Of a stretch of DNA of 64,000 nt, positions 53,717 through 63,485 are shown one piece after another (positions within the stretch are counted from its first letter, which is position 1; each line of letters begins with the position of its first letter). The translations under genes were made by a program, and so were the position numbers. The notes beneath the pieces were generated by a model. The model did no database searches. It saw only the letters and a program-made list of their open reading frames with translations, and had not been told where the DNA came from. The DNA is from Oligoflexia bacterium. Its GTDB lineage: Bacteria > Bdellovibrionota > Bacteriovoracia > Bacteriovoracales > Bacteriovoracaceae. Location: positions 1-64,000 of the forward strand of contig JAAEST010000053.1 in NCBI GenBank assembly GCA_024229115.1. The letters run 5' to 3'.

Positions 53717-54400
53717 ATGCAATTTTCCAAGAAAATACAAAAGAAAGAAATTAATTCAATAACCCTCTTTGGCCCAATCAAGAGTGATAAAAACTCTATC
53801 TTTGCCAACTATGATAAGACCGATAATAGCAGTATCGTTATCTTTATCGATGGAGGGATAAACTTTATTGATAATATTGAATCTCTTAACTTAGACAATA
53901 CCTATTTTGTTGGTGATTTAGATTCTGCAGAAGAGAAAAAAAAGAAGTTATTAGACAGCTTCATGGAAGACAATATCTTTCAATTTAGCTCTGATAAGGA
54001 TCAGAGTGATCTTGAGCTGGCCTTAAGATTGTTAACAGAACTAACTCCGAACTTCAGAGGTAATACCATCAATATATTTAATATACTTGGAGCAAGACAG
54101 GACCATCATTTTTCAAATCTCCTTGCTCTCCAAAGTTATGTTGCGAATCATCCATTAACAAATCTGATTCTCAAGCTTGATTCAAATGTCATTATCAGTA
54201 AGGGAAAAGTGCAAATTGACCACCAAGGCATTTTCTCGATCTTCACTCTTAATGAAAATAGCGTAACTATTTCTGGACAAGCGAAATACAGGCTTAAACA
54301 AGAGGCCTTAAGACCTCAAAGCTCACAAGGACTCAGTAATATGGCACAAGGAAAGGTAGAGATAGAGTCTTCCAACTCAGTCATTATTTTCTTGGAATAA
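53717..54400 (+). CDS. thiN: Thiamine pyrophosphokinase-like protein
   Basis: A 227-aa protein with the family's motifs in order: F-I-D-G-G-I-N (about 40-46), V-G-D-L-D-S (about 65-70), S-D-K-D-Q-S-D-L-E-L-A-L (about 93-104) and G-A-R-Q-D-H-H-F-S-N (about 127-136, the G-x-x-x-D-H motif). It would convert thiamine to thiamine diphosphate with ATP. The N-terminal start is slightly diverged. It overlaps the convergent penicillin-acylase gene by 17 bases. Confidence 0.85.
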   Translation: MQFSKKIQKKEINSITLFGPIKSDKNSIFANYDKTDNSSIVIFIDGGINFIDNIESLNLDNTYFVGDLDSAEEKKKKLLDSFMEDNIFQFSSDKDQSDLELALRLLTELTPNFRGNTINIFNILGARQDHHFSNLLALQSYVANHPLTNLILKLDSNVIISKGKVQIDHQGIFSIFTLNENSVTISGQAKYRLKQEALRPQSSQGLSNMAQGKVEIESSNSVIIFLE

Positions 54401-56768
54401 AATTTAAAGATTTTCCTTTAGAAGGGCCCATTTTCTGCACCCTATACTTTCCTTCTAAAAAGGCCTTTACCTGATCACCATAGAATGGAGAAAGAATATG
54501 TCCAGAATTTCCAAAAGGTAAAATCCCATAACTCATAGTCGTATCAGCAAAATCAATAAGCCTTCTAGTGCTTGGACCAGCTTTGGTGAGAAAACCATTT
54601 TGGCACCCAACATTTCTCATATTATTAATCTGATTATAAGCTCCTGGAGCTTCATAGGGTCCACCGTTGAAAAATCCACCGATCAAAGGGGCTTTTCCAA
54701 GAGGATGTTCAAAAATAATTGGATGAATCTTGCCCCAAGCAATTGAAGGCGATCCTCCTCGACTTTCAAGATATTCTTGTGTTTTCTTCATCGCGACGAC
54801 TAAGACATCGTTACGGTCTTCTGTATCACCAGTTCCTTTAATATCCCAAATTTCATGATTTGGTTGGTAAACAAACTTCTTAAGGTTTCTCCAACTAATG
54901 GCCAAACGGCAATATCTTTCAAAATCCTCATCATTCAATTCATCCATCATTGCTCTAATAACTTGGTTGGCAAAAACATGAAAAACGGATGCCCCAAGAG
55001 AGTCAATTGCATACTCTCCATTCCACGTCTCCATCATTGTCAGCAGGATCTTTTGAGTATCTGATAACTGAAAATAATAATTCTTATCTCTCAGATTTTT
55101 AGAAAAGATAGTTCTTAATGCAATATTAAAAACGTTAACATTTGCTGTCTGTACCATTTGAAGATCTTTAATATCCCATTTCTCATTAACCTTAAGTGAA
55201 TGATGAATTGTTTCGTAACGATCATTAGGCTGCCAATAGCCAAAAACATCTGAGTCTTCAGGTTGAAAATTAGCACTCACAATCACGTCTTCTTTAGGAT
55301 TTTCTAAATGAGGAAGCTCAGAAAAGCTGTAATATTGATCATAGATAAAATATGGATCACTAGCATCAAGGATAATATCACCAATCACCCCTTTTTTACG
55401 TTTAGGAATAGTTCCATGAATGTAGCGAGCAATATTTCCTTTATCATCGGCATAAATCATATTGAGACCAGGAGAGGTCGCATAAGAAACAGCTTTTTTA
55501 AATTCCTCTTTATTCTTTGCTCTGCCCATATGAAAAAGCCCATGAAGAGGGCGATTTCTTTTTAAATAATATGTCCAGGCCAGACCGATATTTCCCTCTC
55601 TTCCCAGATAGTCACCTAGCATTGGACCAAGATGAGTATAGTTAACTTGATAATTTATATCTTCTTGTCCCTTTACCTTGATAATTTCGTTGAAAGTTTT
55701 TAACTCTCTTTTCTCATTACCAAATTGATATAGGTTCCCATCAACTTTGAATTTAAAGAAGTCCATATCGTCAAAATAACTAATAGTAATTCCCCAACCT
55801 TTATGTTGATCGTGTCCAAGAACAGCAAAAGGTACCAATGGTAAGAAATGACCATAAATCTCTCTACCTGGAGTTTTAAGGTGGGCCTCATACCAAATAC
55901 CAGGATTAGTGAAGCTAATATGAGGATCGGAAGCAAGAATAGGATATCCCGATTTTGATTTAGACTTCCCAATGGCCCAAGCATTACTTCCCTCAAAAGT
56001 CCCAAGCTGCTCATCGATAATTTTAAAAACATCATCAAGATTAGATTGAAGAATGGAGAGCTTATTTTGAAGTGCAGAATTGTATACAGTCTTTGGTGAA
56101 GAGATATCATCGGGACGATAGCGAAGATCATTCCAAACTTTATAAGGGAGCTTATTTTTAAGATCTGAGTAAAGAAGATCGACTTTGAACGCTATCCCAA
56201 AACTATAACCCATATAACCAATGAAAGAGTAGATATCCTCTTTGGAAAATGGATGAGGTTGATAATTTAAAATAAGAAATTCTAAAGGCAAAGTCGCATT
56301 ACTGATATAGTCGTTTACTCCCTTAAGAAAGGAGTCCATAAGATTATCTGCAAACTCATCAATAGGTGTAGTCTTTAAGTTTTGAGCTATTGTTTGTCCA
56401 AGCCGTAAAGAACGAAAAAGTTTATCTGTTTTTATTGTCTTGGCCCCAAAGACTTCACTTAACTTCCCTTGGGAAAGACGACGATAGACATCCATTTGAA
56501 ATAGACGCTCACTGGCCATGATACTTCCAAGCGCATAATAAGCATCAAGCTCATTCGTGGCGTGGATATGAGGAACTCCTAGCTCATCAAAATGCACCTT
56601 AACTAATTCTTTGACAGAAGCTTTCATCTCCCCATGATATTGAGGTTTACTGGCAATCGCTCGATAGCCAATCCAGCAAGTGAGAGCTGTAATTATAAGA
56701 CTGATACTAATGAATATTTTCTTAATCAAAATGAAAATCCTTTCACGTACATTTAACTTCAATATCAT
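54384..56768 (-). CDS. Penicillin acylase family N-terminal nucleophile hydrolase
   Basis: A 794-aa protein with an N-terminal hydrophobic anchor or signal segment (about 14-32). The chain has the layout of beta-lactam and acyl-homoserine-lactone acylases: an alpha-like region, a spacer, then the autoprocessing site G-S-N-A-W near residue 260, where Ser would become the N-terminal nucleophile. Later motifs are D-P-H-I, V-L-G-H-D-Q-H-K-G-W-G-I-T and Q-I-N-N-M-R-N. It likely cleaves an amide in the periplasm. Quorum-signal acylase or peptide-type substrate cannot be decided. Confidence 0.88.
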   Translation of the reverse strand: MILKLNVRERIFILIKKIFISISLIITALTCWIGYRAIASKPQYHGEMKASVKELVKVHFDELGVPHIHATNELDAYYALGSIMASERLFQMDVYRRLSQGKLSEVFGAKTIKTDKLFRSLRLGQTIAQNLKTTPIDEFADNLMDSFLKGVNDYISNATLPLEFLILNYQPHPFSKEDIYSFIGYMGYSFGIAFKVDLLYSDLKNKLPYKVWNDLRYRPDDISSPKTVYNSALQNKLSILQSNLDDVFKIIDEQLGTFEGSNAWAIGKSKSKSGYPILASDPHISFTNPGIWYEAHLKTPGREIYGHFLPLVPFAVLGHDQHKGWGITISYFDDMDFFKFKVDGNLYQFGNEKRELKTFNEIIKVKGQEDINYQVNYTHLGPMLGDYLGREGNIGLAWTYYLKRNRPLHGLFHMGRAKNKEEFKKAVSYATSPGLNMIYADDKGNIARYIHGTIPKRKKGVIGDIILDASDPYFIYDQYYSFSELPHLENPKEDVIVSANFQPEDSDVFGYWQPNDRYETIHHSLKVNEKWDIKDLQMVQTANVNVFNIALRTIFSKNLRDKNYYFQLSDTQKILLTMMETWNGEYAIDSLGASVFHVFANQVIRAMMDELNDEDFERYCRLAISWRNLKKFVYQPNHEIWDIKGTGDTEDRNDVLVVAMKKTQEYLESRGGSPSIAWGKIHPIIFEHPLGKAPLIGGFFNGGPYEAPGAYNQINNMRNVGCQNGFLTKAGPSTRRLIDFADTTMSYGILPFGNSGHILSPFYGDQVKAFLEGKYRVQKMGPSKGKSLNFIPRK

Positions 56769-56793
56769 GAAGAACCATAATAGAATGATAGAT

Positions 56794-57489
56794 ATGACAA
56801 ATAATGTAAAACGATTTCAAATTATTGACTTCCTTAGAGGAATTGCAGTCATTCTTATGATCATCTTTCACTTCTCTTATGATCTCGATTTATTTGGTTA
56901 TGTAGATATAAATTTTCTTAAAGATCCGTTTTGGTGGTTCTTCCCACGGGTCATTGTCTTCTTATTCTTAATCTCTGTTGGAGCCTCTCTTTCTCTTGCT
57001 CACAGTAAAAAAATTCAATGGCCAAATTTCAATAAAAGACTTTTAAAACTTGTCGCCTGTGCGATTGTCATTACTGTTTCGACGTATTTTATGTTTCCTA
57101 AGAACTGGATTTACTTTGGGACTCTTCACTGTATCGCAGGGGTTTCACTTCTAATTCTACCTTTTATCAATCGCCCAAAGATATCCTTTGTTTTCTTTCT
57201 CGTTTTTATGGTTCCGGCCATGCTTGGATATAAGTGGCCATTTTGGAATATGCCACATGCGTCAATGGATTATATCCCTCTACTTCCCTGGGTAGGAATT
57301 GGTTTTCTTGGGATAAGCTATAAGCATTTTTTGATGGAAAAAACTGATCAATGGCTGGCTAGCGCTAGCTTTCCGGGAAAGGAAATGACACTAAAAATGG
57401 GTCGCCATAGCCTTCTTATCTACCTTGTTCATCAACCACTTTTATTTGGAATTGTTTGGACAATGACTAAACTAGTCAACTTGTCTTAA
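56794..57489 (+). CDS. DUF1624 / heparan-alpha-glucosaminide N-acetyltransferase-like membrane protein
   Basis: A 231-aa polytopic protein (about seven helices). I-D-F-L-R-G-I-A-V-I-L-M-I-I-F-H-F-S-Y-D-L-D near the N-terminus is the strong family signature (R-G and H conserved), with T-L-H-C-I-A-G-V and L-L-P-W-V-G later. The family is tied to acetyl transfer across membranes in some members. The start is taken at ATG 56794 to avoid overlap with the divergent hydrolase; no strong ribosome site is visible. Confidence 0.8.
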   Translation: MTNNVKRFQIIDFLRGIAVILMIIFHFSYDLDLFGYVDINFLKDPFWWFFPRVIVFLFLISVGASLSLAHSKKIQWPNFNKRLLKLVACAIVITVSTYFMFPKNWIYFGTLHCIAGVSLLILPFINRPKISFVFFLVFMVPAMLGYKWPFWNMPHASMDYIPLLPWVGIGFLGISYKHFLMEKTDQWLASASFPGKEMTLKMGRHSLLIYLVHQPLLFGIVWTMTKLVNLS

Positions 57490-57528
57490 TAATAGAATTC
57501 GGATTTCCTTGTCTGTCACAGAACCACT

Positions 57529-59184
57529 ATGATAATAAACATTTACATGATCGCTATCTTAGATAAAATTGAAAAAACTCTAGGCGGACTTAAGTGTGCC
57601 GTTGTCCTCATCATGCTCTTCACATTGGCCATGATTGTTGGGACTTTCTTTGAATCCTATTTTGGAACAGAGTTTGCGGGAAAGACCATCTATAAAACTT
57701 GGTGGTTTATGGCCATCCAAGCGCTCATGTTTCTTTCTATTGTCTTTGCCGCTTTTAGAAGACTTCCACCTAAGAAAAGACTTTATGGATTTTATACCAT
57801 CCATCTTGGACTTGTGATTGTTGGCTGTGGAAGCTTTATTACTTACTATGCAGGTGTCGACGGGAGTATTCTCCTACCTCCAAATACTCCGGCCAGAGAA
57901 ATTGTTCTCCCAGAAGATATTCTCCAGATAGAAATTCCTGATGAAGGAAGAGTTGTCACTTATCAACTTCCAAATGCTGCATTTGCAACTAATATTGGTG
58001 AAGAGTATAAGCAGATCAAATTGAAAACATATCTTCCTTATGCTGATAAACAATTTGGGTGGCTTCCTGCCAAAAATACTTACCCAGAAATTGAGCCAGT
58101 TCATACTTCTGAATATTTGATAGCCAACGATAATGTGGCCCAGAAATTTCTTCTTTCTCTTCACCCAGAGAGTATTGATTTTGAAAGTAATGTAACCTTG
58201 GGGCCACTCACTATTCATTATCTACCTGAAGGACTTGCAGAATGCTTTGCTCGCGATAATAAAAGTAAACTGATCATTTGGGATCGTTCAACTGTTGAAT
58301 GTAAGACTCCTGAAAGTGAAGGTATTGATATTAAAGTGACTAAGACTGGATCTCGCTTCTTAGTCATTAAAAAAAATGACGGATATCTAAGCTTCTTTCC
58401 TGATGCCTCTCCATGGCCGATGGACGAAAAACTCAATATCCTTCAAGGAAGTGATATCCGTATTTTTAGCAAAAAATTATTTGAAGATAAGCCTAACCTC
58501 TTTCTCTTTGGAAAGAATGTTGGTTTCTATGATAAAGACGAAGAAAAGTGGTTTGTCGAGCAAGCTCAAGTAAAAGGAAAGAAAGTTGAACTTCCTTGGA
58601 TGGGATTTGATCTTACCCTCCTCCATCACGAAGATAAACTTGTCCCAACGAATACTCCTGTAAGCACATGGCCTATTCAAAAAAATAACCAATTGATTAA
58701 AGGTGACCTTAAAGCTCTTTCAATAGAGGTGAAAGGTAAAGAGTATTGGCTTACAAATGAAAGAGGAATGACTCTACTTATTGCAGGAAAGAAGATGAAC
58801 TTCCGCTTAATAAAGAAGACCCTCAGACTTCCATTCGAGTTTGTACTCACTCGTTTTAAAATGGATAAAGATCCAGGAACAAATTCACCGGCTAGTTATG
58901 AAAGTTTTGTCAGACTCTTTACCGAGAATGGCCCTTCTGATCACCATATCTTTATGAACAATCCTTTAAAACATGAAGGCTTTACATTCTATCAAGCAAG
59001 TTACTCACAGGATCGCCAAGGAAACTATAGCTCTACTTTAAGTGCAAACGTTGACCAAGGTCGGCCTCTTAAATATTTAGGAAGCTTACTGCTCTTCTTA
59101 GGTTCACTACTTCATTACTATCTCAATTACAGGAAAGTGAATAAAAAGAACGTAGCTCCATTAATAGAAAATCTAGAAGGTTAA
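57529..59184 (+). CDS. resB: ResB-type cytochrome c biogenesis protein
   Basis: A 551-aa inner-membrane protein of the System II Ccs pathway. Three hydrophobic segments lie in the first 115 residues (L-G-G-L-K-C-A-V-V-L-I-M-L, then W-W-F-M-A-I-Q-A). A large periplasmic domain (about 120-510) follows, and a final helix (about 515-530) near the C-terminus. Together with the downstream CcsA it delivers heme to c-type cytochromes. The start could also be the internal ATG at 57547. Stop and next start are separated by only 2 bases. Confidence 0.87.
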   Translation: MIINIYMIAILDKIEKTLGGLKCAVVLIMLFTLAMIVGTFFESYFGTEFAGKTIYKTWWFMAIQALMFLSIVFAAFRRLPPKKRLYGFYTIHLGLVIVGCGSFITYYAGVDGSILLPPNTPAREIVLPEDILQIEIPDEGRVVTYQLPNAAFATNIGEEYKQIKLKTYLPYADKQFGWLPAKNTYPEIEPVHTSEYLIANDNVAQKFLLSLHPESIDFESNVTLGPLTIHYLPEGLAECFARDNKSKLIIWDRSTVECKTPESEGIDIKVTKTGSRFLVIKKNDGYLSFFPDASPWPMDEKLNILQGSDIRIFSKKLFEDKPNLFLFGKNVGFYDKDEEKWFVEQAQVKGKKVELPWMGFDLTLLHHEDKLVPTNTPVSTWPIQKNNQLIKGDLKALSIEVKGKEYWLTNERGMTLLIAGKKMNFRLIKKTLRLPFEFVLTRFKMDKDPGTNSPASYESFVRLFTENGPSDHHIFMNNPLKHEGFTFYQASYSQDRQGNYSSTLSANVDQGRPLKYLGSLLLFLGSLLHYYLNYRKVNKKNVAPLIENLEG

Positions 59185-59186
59185 CT

Positions 59187-60737
59187 ATGAAAAATATTAT
59201 CTTTATTTTTTCTTTTCTCTTATCTACTTATTCATTCGGTGTAACGAACACTTATTTCTGTAATGATAGCTTTGGTAAACATCCTATTCAGCAGGGCGGA
59301 AGAGTTAAGCCTCTTAATGTTCATGCGAAAGAGATGATGAAGTATTTAACAGGCAAAAGAAAAGTTGATGGCCTCTCTCCTATGATGGCCTATTGTCTTC
59401 TTTCACTCGAAGGAATGGGGCTTAAGAATGATCTTGGATTTTTAATTCCAGTAGAGCATTCACAAACAAGAGAGTTATTAGGAATCAAAGAAAGCAAAAG
59501 AGTTCCAGTAAGCGAAATAAAATCCCAAATTGACCTCTTACGTGCAGAAAGTGCAAAAGCAACACCTGATTCTAGTTTTCAAAAGTCATTAAAGAAGCTG
59601 ATTAATAAAGTGGCTCTCTACGACAATATTACAACTTCAAATAACTGGTTAATTCCTGAAGCTTCAGACAAAGAAGGTGAAGCCAACTGGGTACCAATTT
59701 CAGCTTTCTTACAAGAGAAGAAAATTATTGAAGCTAAGAAAGTGAGCGATAAGCCTTTTGTTCATGTACTGAATAATGCGGCTGAAAATTATGAAAGAAT
59801 TAATCCAAAGAGTACTCATAAACTAGAGTTCACATATGATAAGGCCAACCTTCCGGCGTGGAGTATGGTCATCACTTTGATAGCGATTTTTTGCTTAACA
59901 CTCTTCAAGAGTTTTAAAACTGCTCTTGCCTTAAGTTTTCTTACTATTGGATTACAAACTACACATATGGTCTTAAGAATTATGATCTCGGGAAGAGCCC
60001 CAATCACAAATATGTATGAGACCGTTATGTTTAGTGGTTATGGTGCTCTCGTTCTTGCCCTCATTGTAGGTCACTATAAGAAAGAAAAAACTTTTGTCTA
60101 TGTTGGTCTTGCTTATAATTTCTGTACCCTAATGATGATGAATTTTGCCGGAGGGATGCTAAGCCCTAATATTTCTCCTCTTGTTCCAGTCTTAAGAGAT
60201 AACTTTTGGCTTTCTACTCATGTGACGACAATTATTCTTAGCTATGGTGCTTTGGCCTTGAGCTGGATTCTTGGGAATACTGTTCTCATCAAAGGACGCT
60301 TAGGTAAATTAGGACCTAACGATGAAAGATATTATAGTGACCTTATCTATACCTGTCTTAAATATGGAACCATTATGCTTGGAGCAGGGATTGTTCTAGG
60401 TGGAGTTTGGGCCGATTATAGCTGGGGACGTTTCTGGGGATGGGACCCAAAGGAAACATGGTCACTCATTGTTCTTTGTATTTATATGGCCATCCTCCAT
60501 GGTAAATATACAAATTGGATCCCTGTTAAGAGATTTATTCCTCTAGTGACTGCTAGTTTTATGTCAGTGATGATGGCATGGTTTGGAGTCAATTATATTC
60601 TTGCTGCAGGGCTACATAGTTATGGGTTCTCTGAAGGTGGAGCCGTATTCTTAGGATCATTTTTCTTAATACAGACAATTGTTCTTGTAATTACATGGAA
60701 ACCTGTAAAAAATAGTGTTGAATTAAATAATGCATAA
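59187..60737 (+). CDS. ccsA: CcsA/ResC-type cytochrome c assembly protein
   Basis: A 516-aa protein with a signal-like N-terminus and a periplasmic part (about 20-215), then a block of about eight membrane helices (about 225-510). The tryptophan-rich heme-binding motif W-G-R-F-W-G-W-D-P-K-E-T-W-S-L is near residue 415, with flanking His residues. This is the System II heme transporter/synthetase partner of ResB; it exports heme for ligation to C-x-x-C-H sites such as the cytochrome c at 52664. The large periplasmic part before the membrane block is notable. Confidence 0.92.
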   Translation: MKNIIFIFSFLLSTYSFGVTNTYFCNDSFGKHPIQQGGRVKPLNVHAKEMMKYLTGKRKVDGLSPMMAYCLLSLEGMGLKNDLGFLIPVEHSQTRELLGIKESKRVPVSEIKSQIDLLRAESAKATPDSSFQKSLKKLINKVALYDNITTSNNWLIPEASDKEGEANWVPISAFLQEKKIIEAKKVSDKPFVHVLNNAAENYERINPKSTHKLEFTYDKANLPAWSMVITLIAIFCLTLFKSFKTALALSFLTIGLQTTHMVLRIMISGRAPITNMYETVMFSGYGALVLALIVGHYKKEKTFVYVGLAYNFCTLMMMNFAGGMLSPNISPLVPVLRDNFWLSTHVTTIILSYGALALSWILGNTVLIKGRLGKLGPNDERYYSDLIYTCLKYGTIMLGAGIVLGGVWADYSWGRFWGWDPKETWSLIVLCIYMAILHGKYTNWIPVKRFIPLVTASFMSVMMAWFGVNYILAAGLHSYGFSEGGAVFLGSFFLIQTIVLVITWKPVKNSVELNNA

Positions 60738-60757
60738 TTTTTTTTTAACACTATCGA

Positions 60758-62200
60758 ATGAAATTTAATTTTATTAGAAATTATATGAAAGGTGCTTTAG
60801 CGAGGAAAGTTCTCGTCGCTATTCTCTTTTTTAGTTCGATAATTACACTCTTACTAACTACTCTCCAGCTCTATCTTGATTATAAATTCAATCTTAATAA
60901 TCTCAACGATAACCTCAATGAGATTAAGGTCTCTCACTTAGATTCATTAGGGCAAAACCTTTGGCATTTAAATGATGATCAAATCATTCTACAACTATTA
61001 GGAATTCTTGAAATTCCAGATATTGAATATTTAAAGATTTCTACTCCTGAAGGTGATGGTTACCAAGTTGGTAAAAAGTCAGACTCCCTCAATACAGTTA
61101 ATCGTCGCTACAAGATTAATTATCGCCAAGGTAAACAAGACTTTATCCTAGGGCACTTAGAAGTTGTCGCCACCATGGATAATATATACCGACAACTGAG
61201 GGATAGATTCTTTATCATTCTTGCTTCTCAAGCAGCAAAAACATTTATCGTCAGTTTCTTTATTATCCTCATTTTTAATAATCTCGTGGCCAAGCACCTG
61301 GAAGAGCTTGTTTCTAAGATAAAAGGTATAAATATTGAAAACCTTAATACTGAAATCAAACTTGATAAGCTTGAAGACTCTCCTCCAGATGAGATCGATC
61401 AACTCTTAACTAGCTTTAAAAAACTACAGAGCAACCTTCTACATGATATTAAAGTGAGAGAAGAGGTTGAACAGAGACTTAAAGAATCACAAAAAATGGA
61501 AGCTCTTGGAACATTAGCTGGTGGTGTTGCCCATGACTTTAATAATATTCTTCAGGGAATCCTCAATTGCTTTATGTTAATTGAAACCGAAATTGGTCCT
61601 GATCATCCGGCATCAAGTAAGGTGGCCATTGGGAATACTCTTTGTGATAGAGGAAAAGAATTAGTAAACCAAGTACTCCTCTACAGCAGGAAGGATCTGA
61701 ATATTAATCATGTTTTTAAATTAGATACGCTTATTAATGAAGTTTTGGAAATTTTAAAGCAGTCATTTGATCAAAATGTTCATTACGATATTGAAATTCC
61801 TGAAACTGAAAAAGAGCTTAAAGGAAATCCTACTCAAATAAGGCAAATTGTATTTAATCTTTGTAATAATGCTATTCATGCCATTCAAGACTCGGAAGGG
61901 CCTACTATTCGAGTTTCATTAGAGATAAGAAATATAGAGACAGGGAACTCTTATCAGCTCACCCCAGGTGAGTATTTCTATCTTATAATCTCTGACAATG
62001 GGCATGGTATTGCTCAAGATGCACTGCCTCGAATATTTGAGCCATTCTTTACAACAAAAGAAGTTGGAAAAGGTACAGGACTAGGTTTAAGTGTTGTTCA
62101 AGGTATTGTCATCAATCATGGTGGTAGTATACTAGTAAACTCGGTTATTAATGAGGGAACTACCTTCTCTATCTTTCTTCCAACATTATCAAACTCGTAA
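60758..62200 (+). CDS. Sensor histidine kinase (orphan)
   Basis: A 480-aa membrane kinase. Transmembrane helices lie at about 17-37 and 155-175 around a periplasmic sensor region of about 115 residues. HAMP-like linker (about 175-235), then the H-box G-T-L-A-G-G-V-A-H-D-F-N-N-I (His near 258), the N-box Q-I-V-F-N-L-C-N-N-A-I-H-A (near 370), G-box D-N-G-H-G-I-A and G-T-G-L-G-L-S. No response regulator is next to it, so it acts as an orphan or through a distant partner. It follows ccsA by about 20 bases. A second ATG at 60785 is also possible. Confidence 0.9.
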   Translation: MKFNFIRNYMKGALARKVLVAILFFSSIITLLLTTLQLYLDYKFNLNNLNDNLNEIKVSHLDSLGQNLWHLNDDQIILQLLGILEIPDIEYLKISTPEGDGYQVGKKSDSLNTVNRRYKINYRQGKQDFILGHLEVVATMDNIYRQLRDRFFIILASQAAKTFIVSFFIILIFNNLVAKHLEELVSKIKGINIENLNTEIKLDKLEDSPPDEIDQLLTSFKKLQSNLLHDIKVREEVEQRLKESQKMEALGTLAGGVAHDFNNILQGILNCFMLIETEIGPDHPASSKVAIGNTLCDRGKELVNQVLLYSRKDLNINHVFKLDTLINEVLEILKQSFDQNVHYDIEIPETEKELKGNPTQIRQIVFNLCNNAIHAIQDSEGPTIRVSLEIRNIETGNSYQLTPGEYFYLIISDNGHGIAQDALPRIFEPFFTTKEVGKGTGLGLSVVQGIVINHGGSILVNSVINEGTTFSIFLPTLSNS

Positions 62201-62264
62201 CATCTAACACTCATAGTCACTTTGAAAACTATGAAACAATAGAGGAAATTTCCATGGAGGGATT

Positions 62265-63485
62265 ATGTTTTCTAATAAGCTATTAGCTATTTTTATTTCT
62301 TTATTTCTAACTCATCAAGCTTGGTCAAACACAATGCACTCTGTGCAAATTGATCTTAAAAAGAAAAGCGATCGTGACAAAGTGGCGAATATTATTCACC
62401 TTGATCAAATTATTGGTGATAAAGGTTATGCTGTTGTTAATGAGCATGATCTCATGCAATTAAAGAAAGTTTTTCCAGCGAAAATTTTAAATATTAAAAA
62501 ACTAGACTTCACTCAAGGTGAAACTATTCAAACTGAGAACTTTGAATTCCCTAAGGGGGATGAAGCTTTTCATACTTACCAAGAAGTTGTTGATACTCTT
62601 AATGAATATGAAAGAAAGTATCCAAACCTAGCAACTGTTTTTGAATTTGGAAAATCTGTGGAAGGTCGTTCAATACCGGCCATCAAAATTACAGGTGTAA
62701 AAAAAGTAAATAAAGATCAGTTTATTCCGGCTATTCTTTTTACAGGAAGCCATCATGCGAGAGAGCACCTTTCAACTGAAATCCCAATGCTTCTTATTAA
62801 ACATATCTTAGATAACTATAGCTCTACTCCAGAAATCAAAAAGCTAATTGACTCAAGAGAAATTTACTTTGTTCCAATGCTTAATACTGATGGTGCGATG
62901 TACGATATTGCAGGTAGAAAATATAAGATGTGGAGAAAGAATAGAACTAAGAATGATAGCCGTACTTACGGAGTTGATCTTAATAGAAATTACTCTTTTG
63001 GTTGGGGAACTGGAGGAAGTTCAAGAAGTCCTAATAGTGATGTTTATATGGGACCGAAACCATTTTCTGAACCAGAAACACAAGCCGTTAAGAAATTTGT
63101 TGAAGACAATGCCAATATTAGAGTTCTTCTAAGTTTTCATACTTTCAGTGAACTAATTCTCTACCCATGGGGAGGAAAGAATACTGGAATTGGTGGAGAA
63201 GACCAGAGAGTTTTCGAAAAAATGGCACAAACTATGTCTGGGTGGAATAAGTATAAACCAATGCAAGCTTCTGGATTATATATTGCCTCAGGTGATACTT
63301 GTGACTGGGCCTACGGTGAACATGGAATCTATTGCTTTACTTTCGAGCTAAGTCCTAAGTCAATGTGGTCAGGTGGATTCTATCCAGGTGCTAAAATAAT
63401 TGATAAAGTCTTTAGAGCTAATGTTAAGCCAGCTCTTTATCTAATTGATAAAGCGGCTGACCCTAAGGGAGTACTAAGACAATGA
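62265..63485 (+). CDS. Secreted M14-family zinc carboxypeptidase
   Basis: A 406-aa exported protein (signal peptide of about 21 residues ending A-W-S-N). An N-terminal region of about 90 residues, probably a propeptide, precedes the M14 domain: G-S-H-H-A-R-E-H (zinc ligands H164 and E167), V-D-L-N-R-N-Y-S near 235, H near L-S-F-H-T-F, and F-T-F-E-L-S-P with the catalytic Glu near 370. It removes C-terminal residues from peptides. GGAGGG lies 9 bases before the ATG. Such a secreted peptidase fits a predator digesting host protein, but that is inference. Confidence 0.93.
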   Translation: MFSNKLLAIFISLFLTHQAWSNTMHSVQIDLKKKSDRDKVANIIHLDQIIGDKGYAVVNEHDLMQLKKVFPAKILNIKKLDFTQGETIQTENFEFPKGDEAFHTYQEVVDTLNEYERKYPNLATVFEFGKSVEGRSIPAIKITGVKKVNKDQFIPAILFTGSHHAREHLSTEIPMLLIKHILDNYSSTPEIKKLIDSREIYFVPMLNTDGAMYDIAGRKYKMWRKNRTKNDSRTYGVDLNRNYSFGWGTGGSSRSPNSDVYMGPKPFSEPETQAVKKFVEDNANIRVLLSFHTFSELILYPWGGKNTGIGGEDQRVFEKMAQTMSGWNKYKPMQASGLYIASGDTCDWAYGEHGIYCFTFELSPKSMWSGGFYPGAKIIDKVFRANVKPALYLIDKAADPKGVLRQ

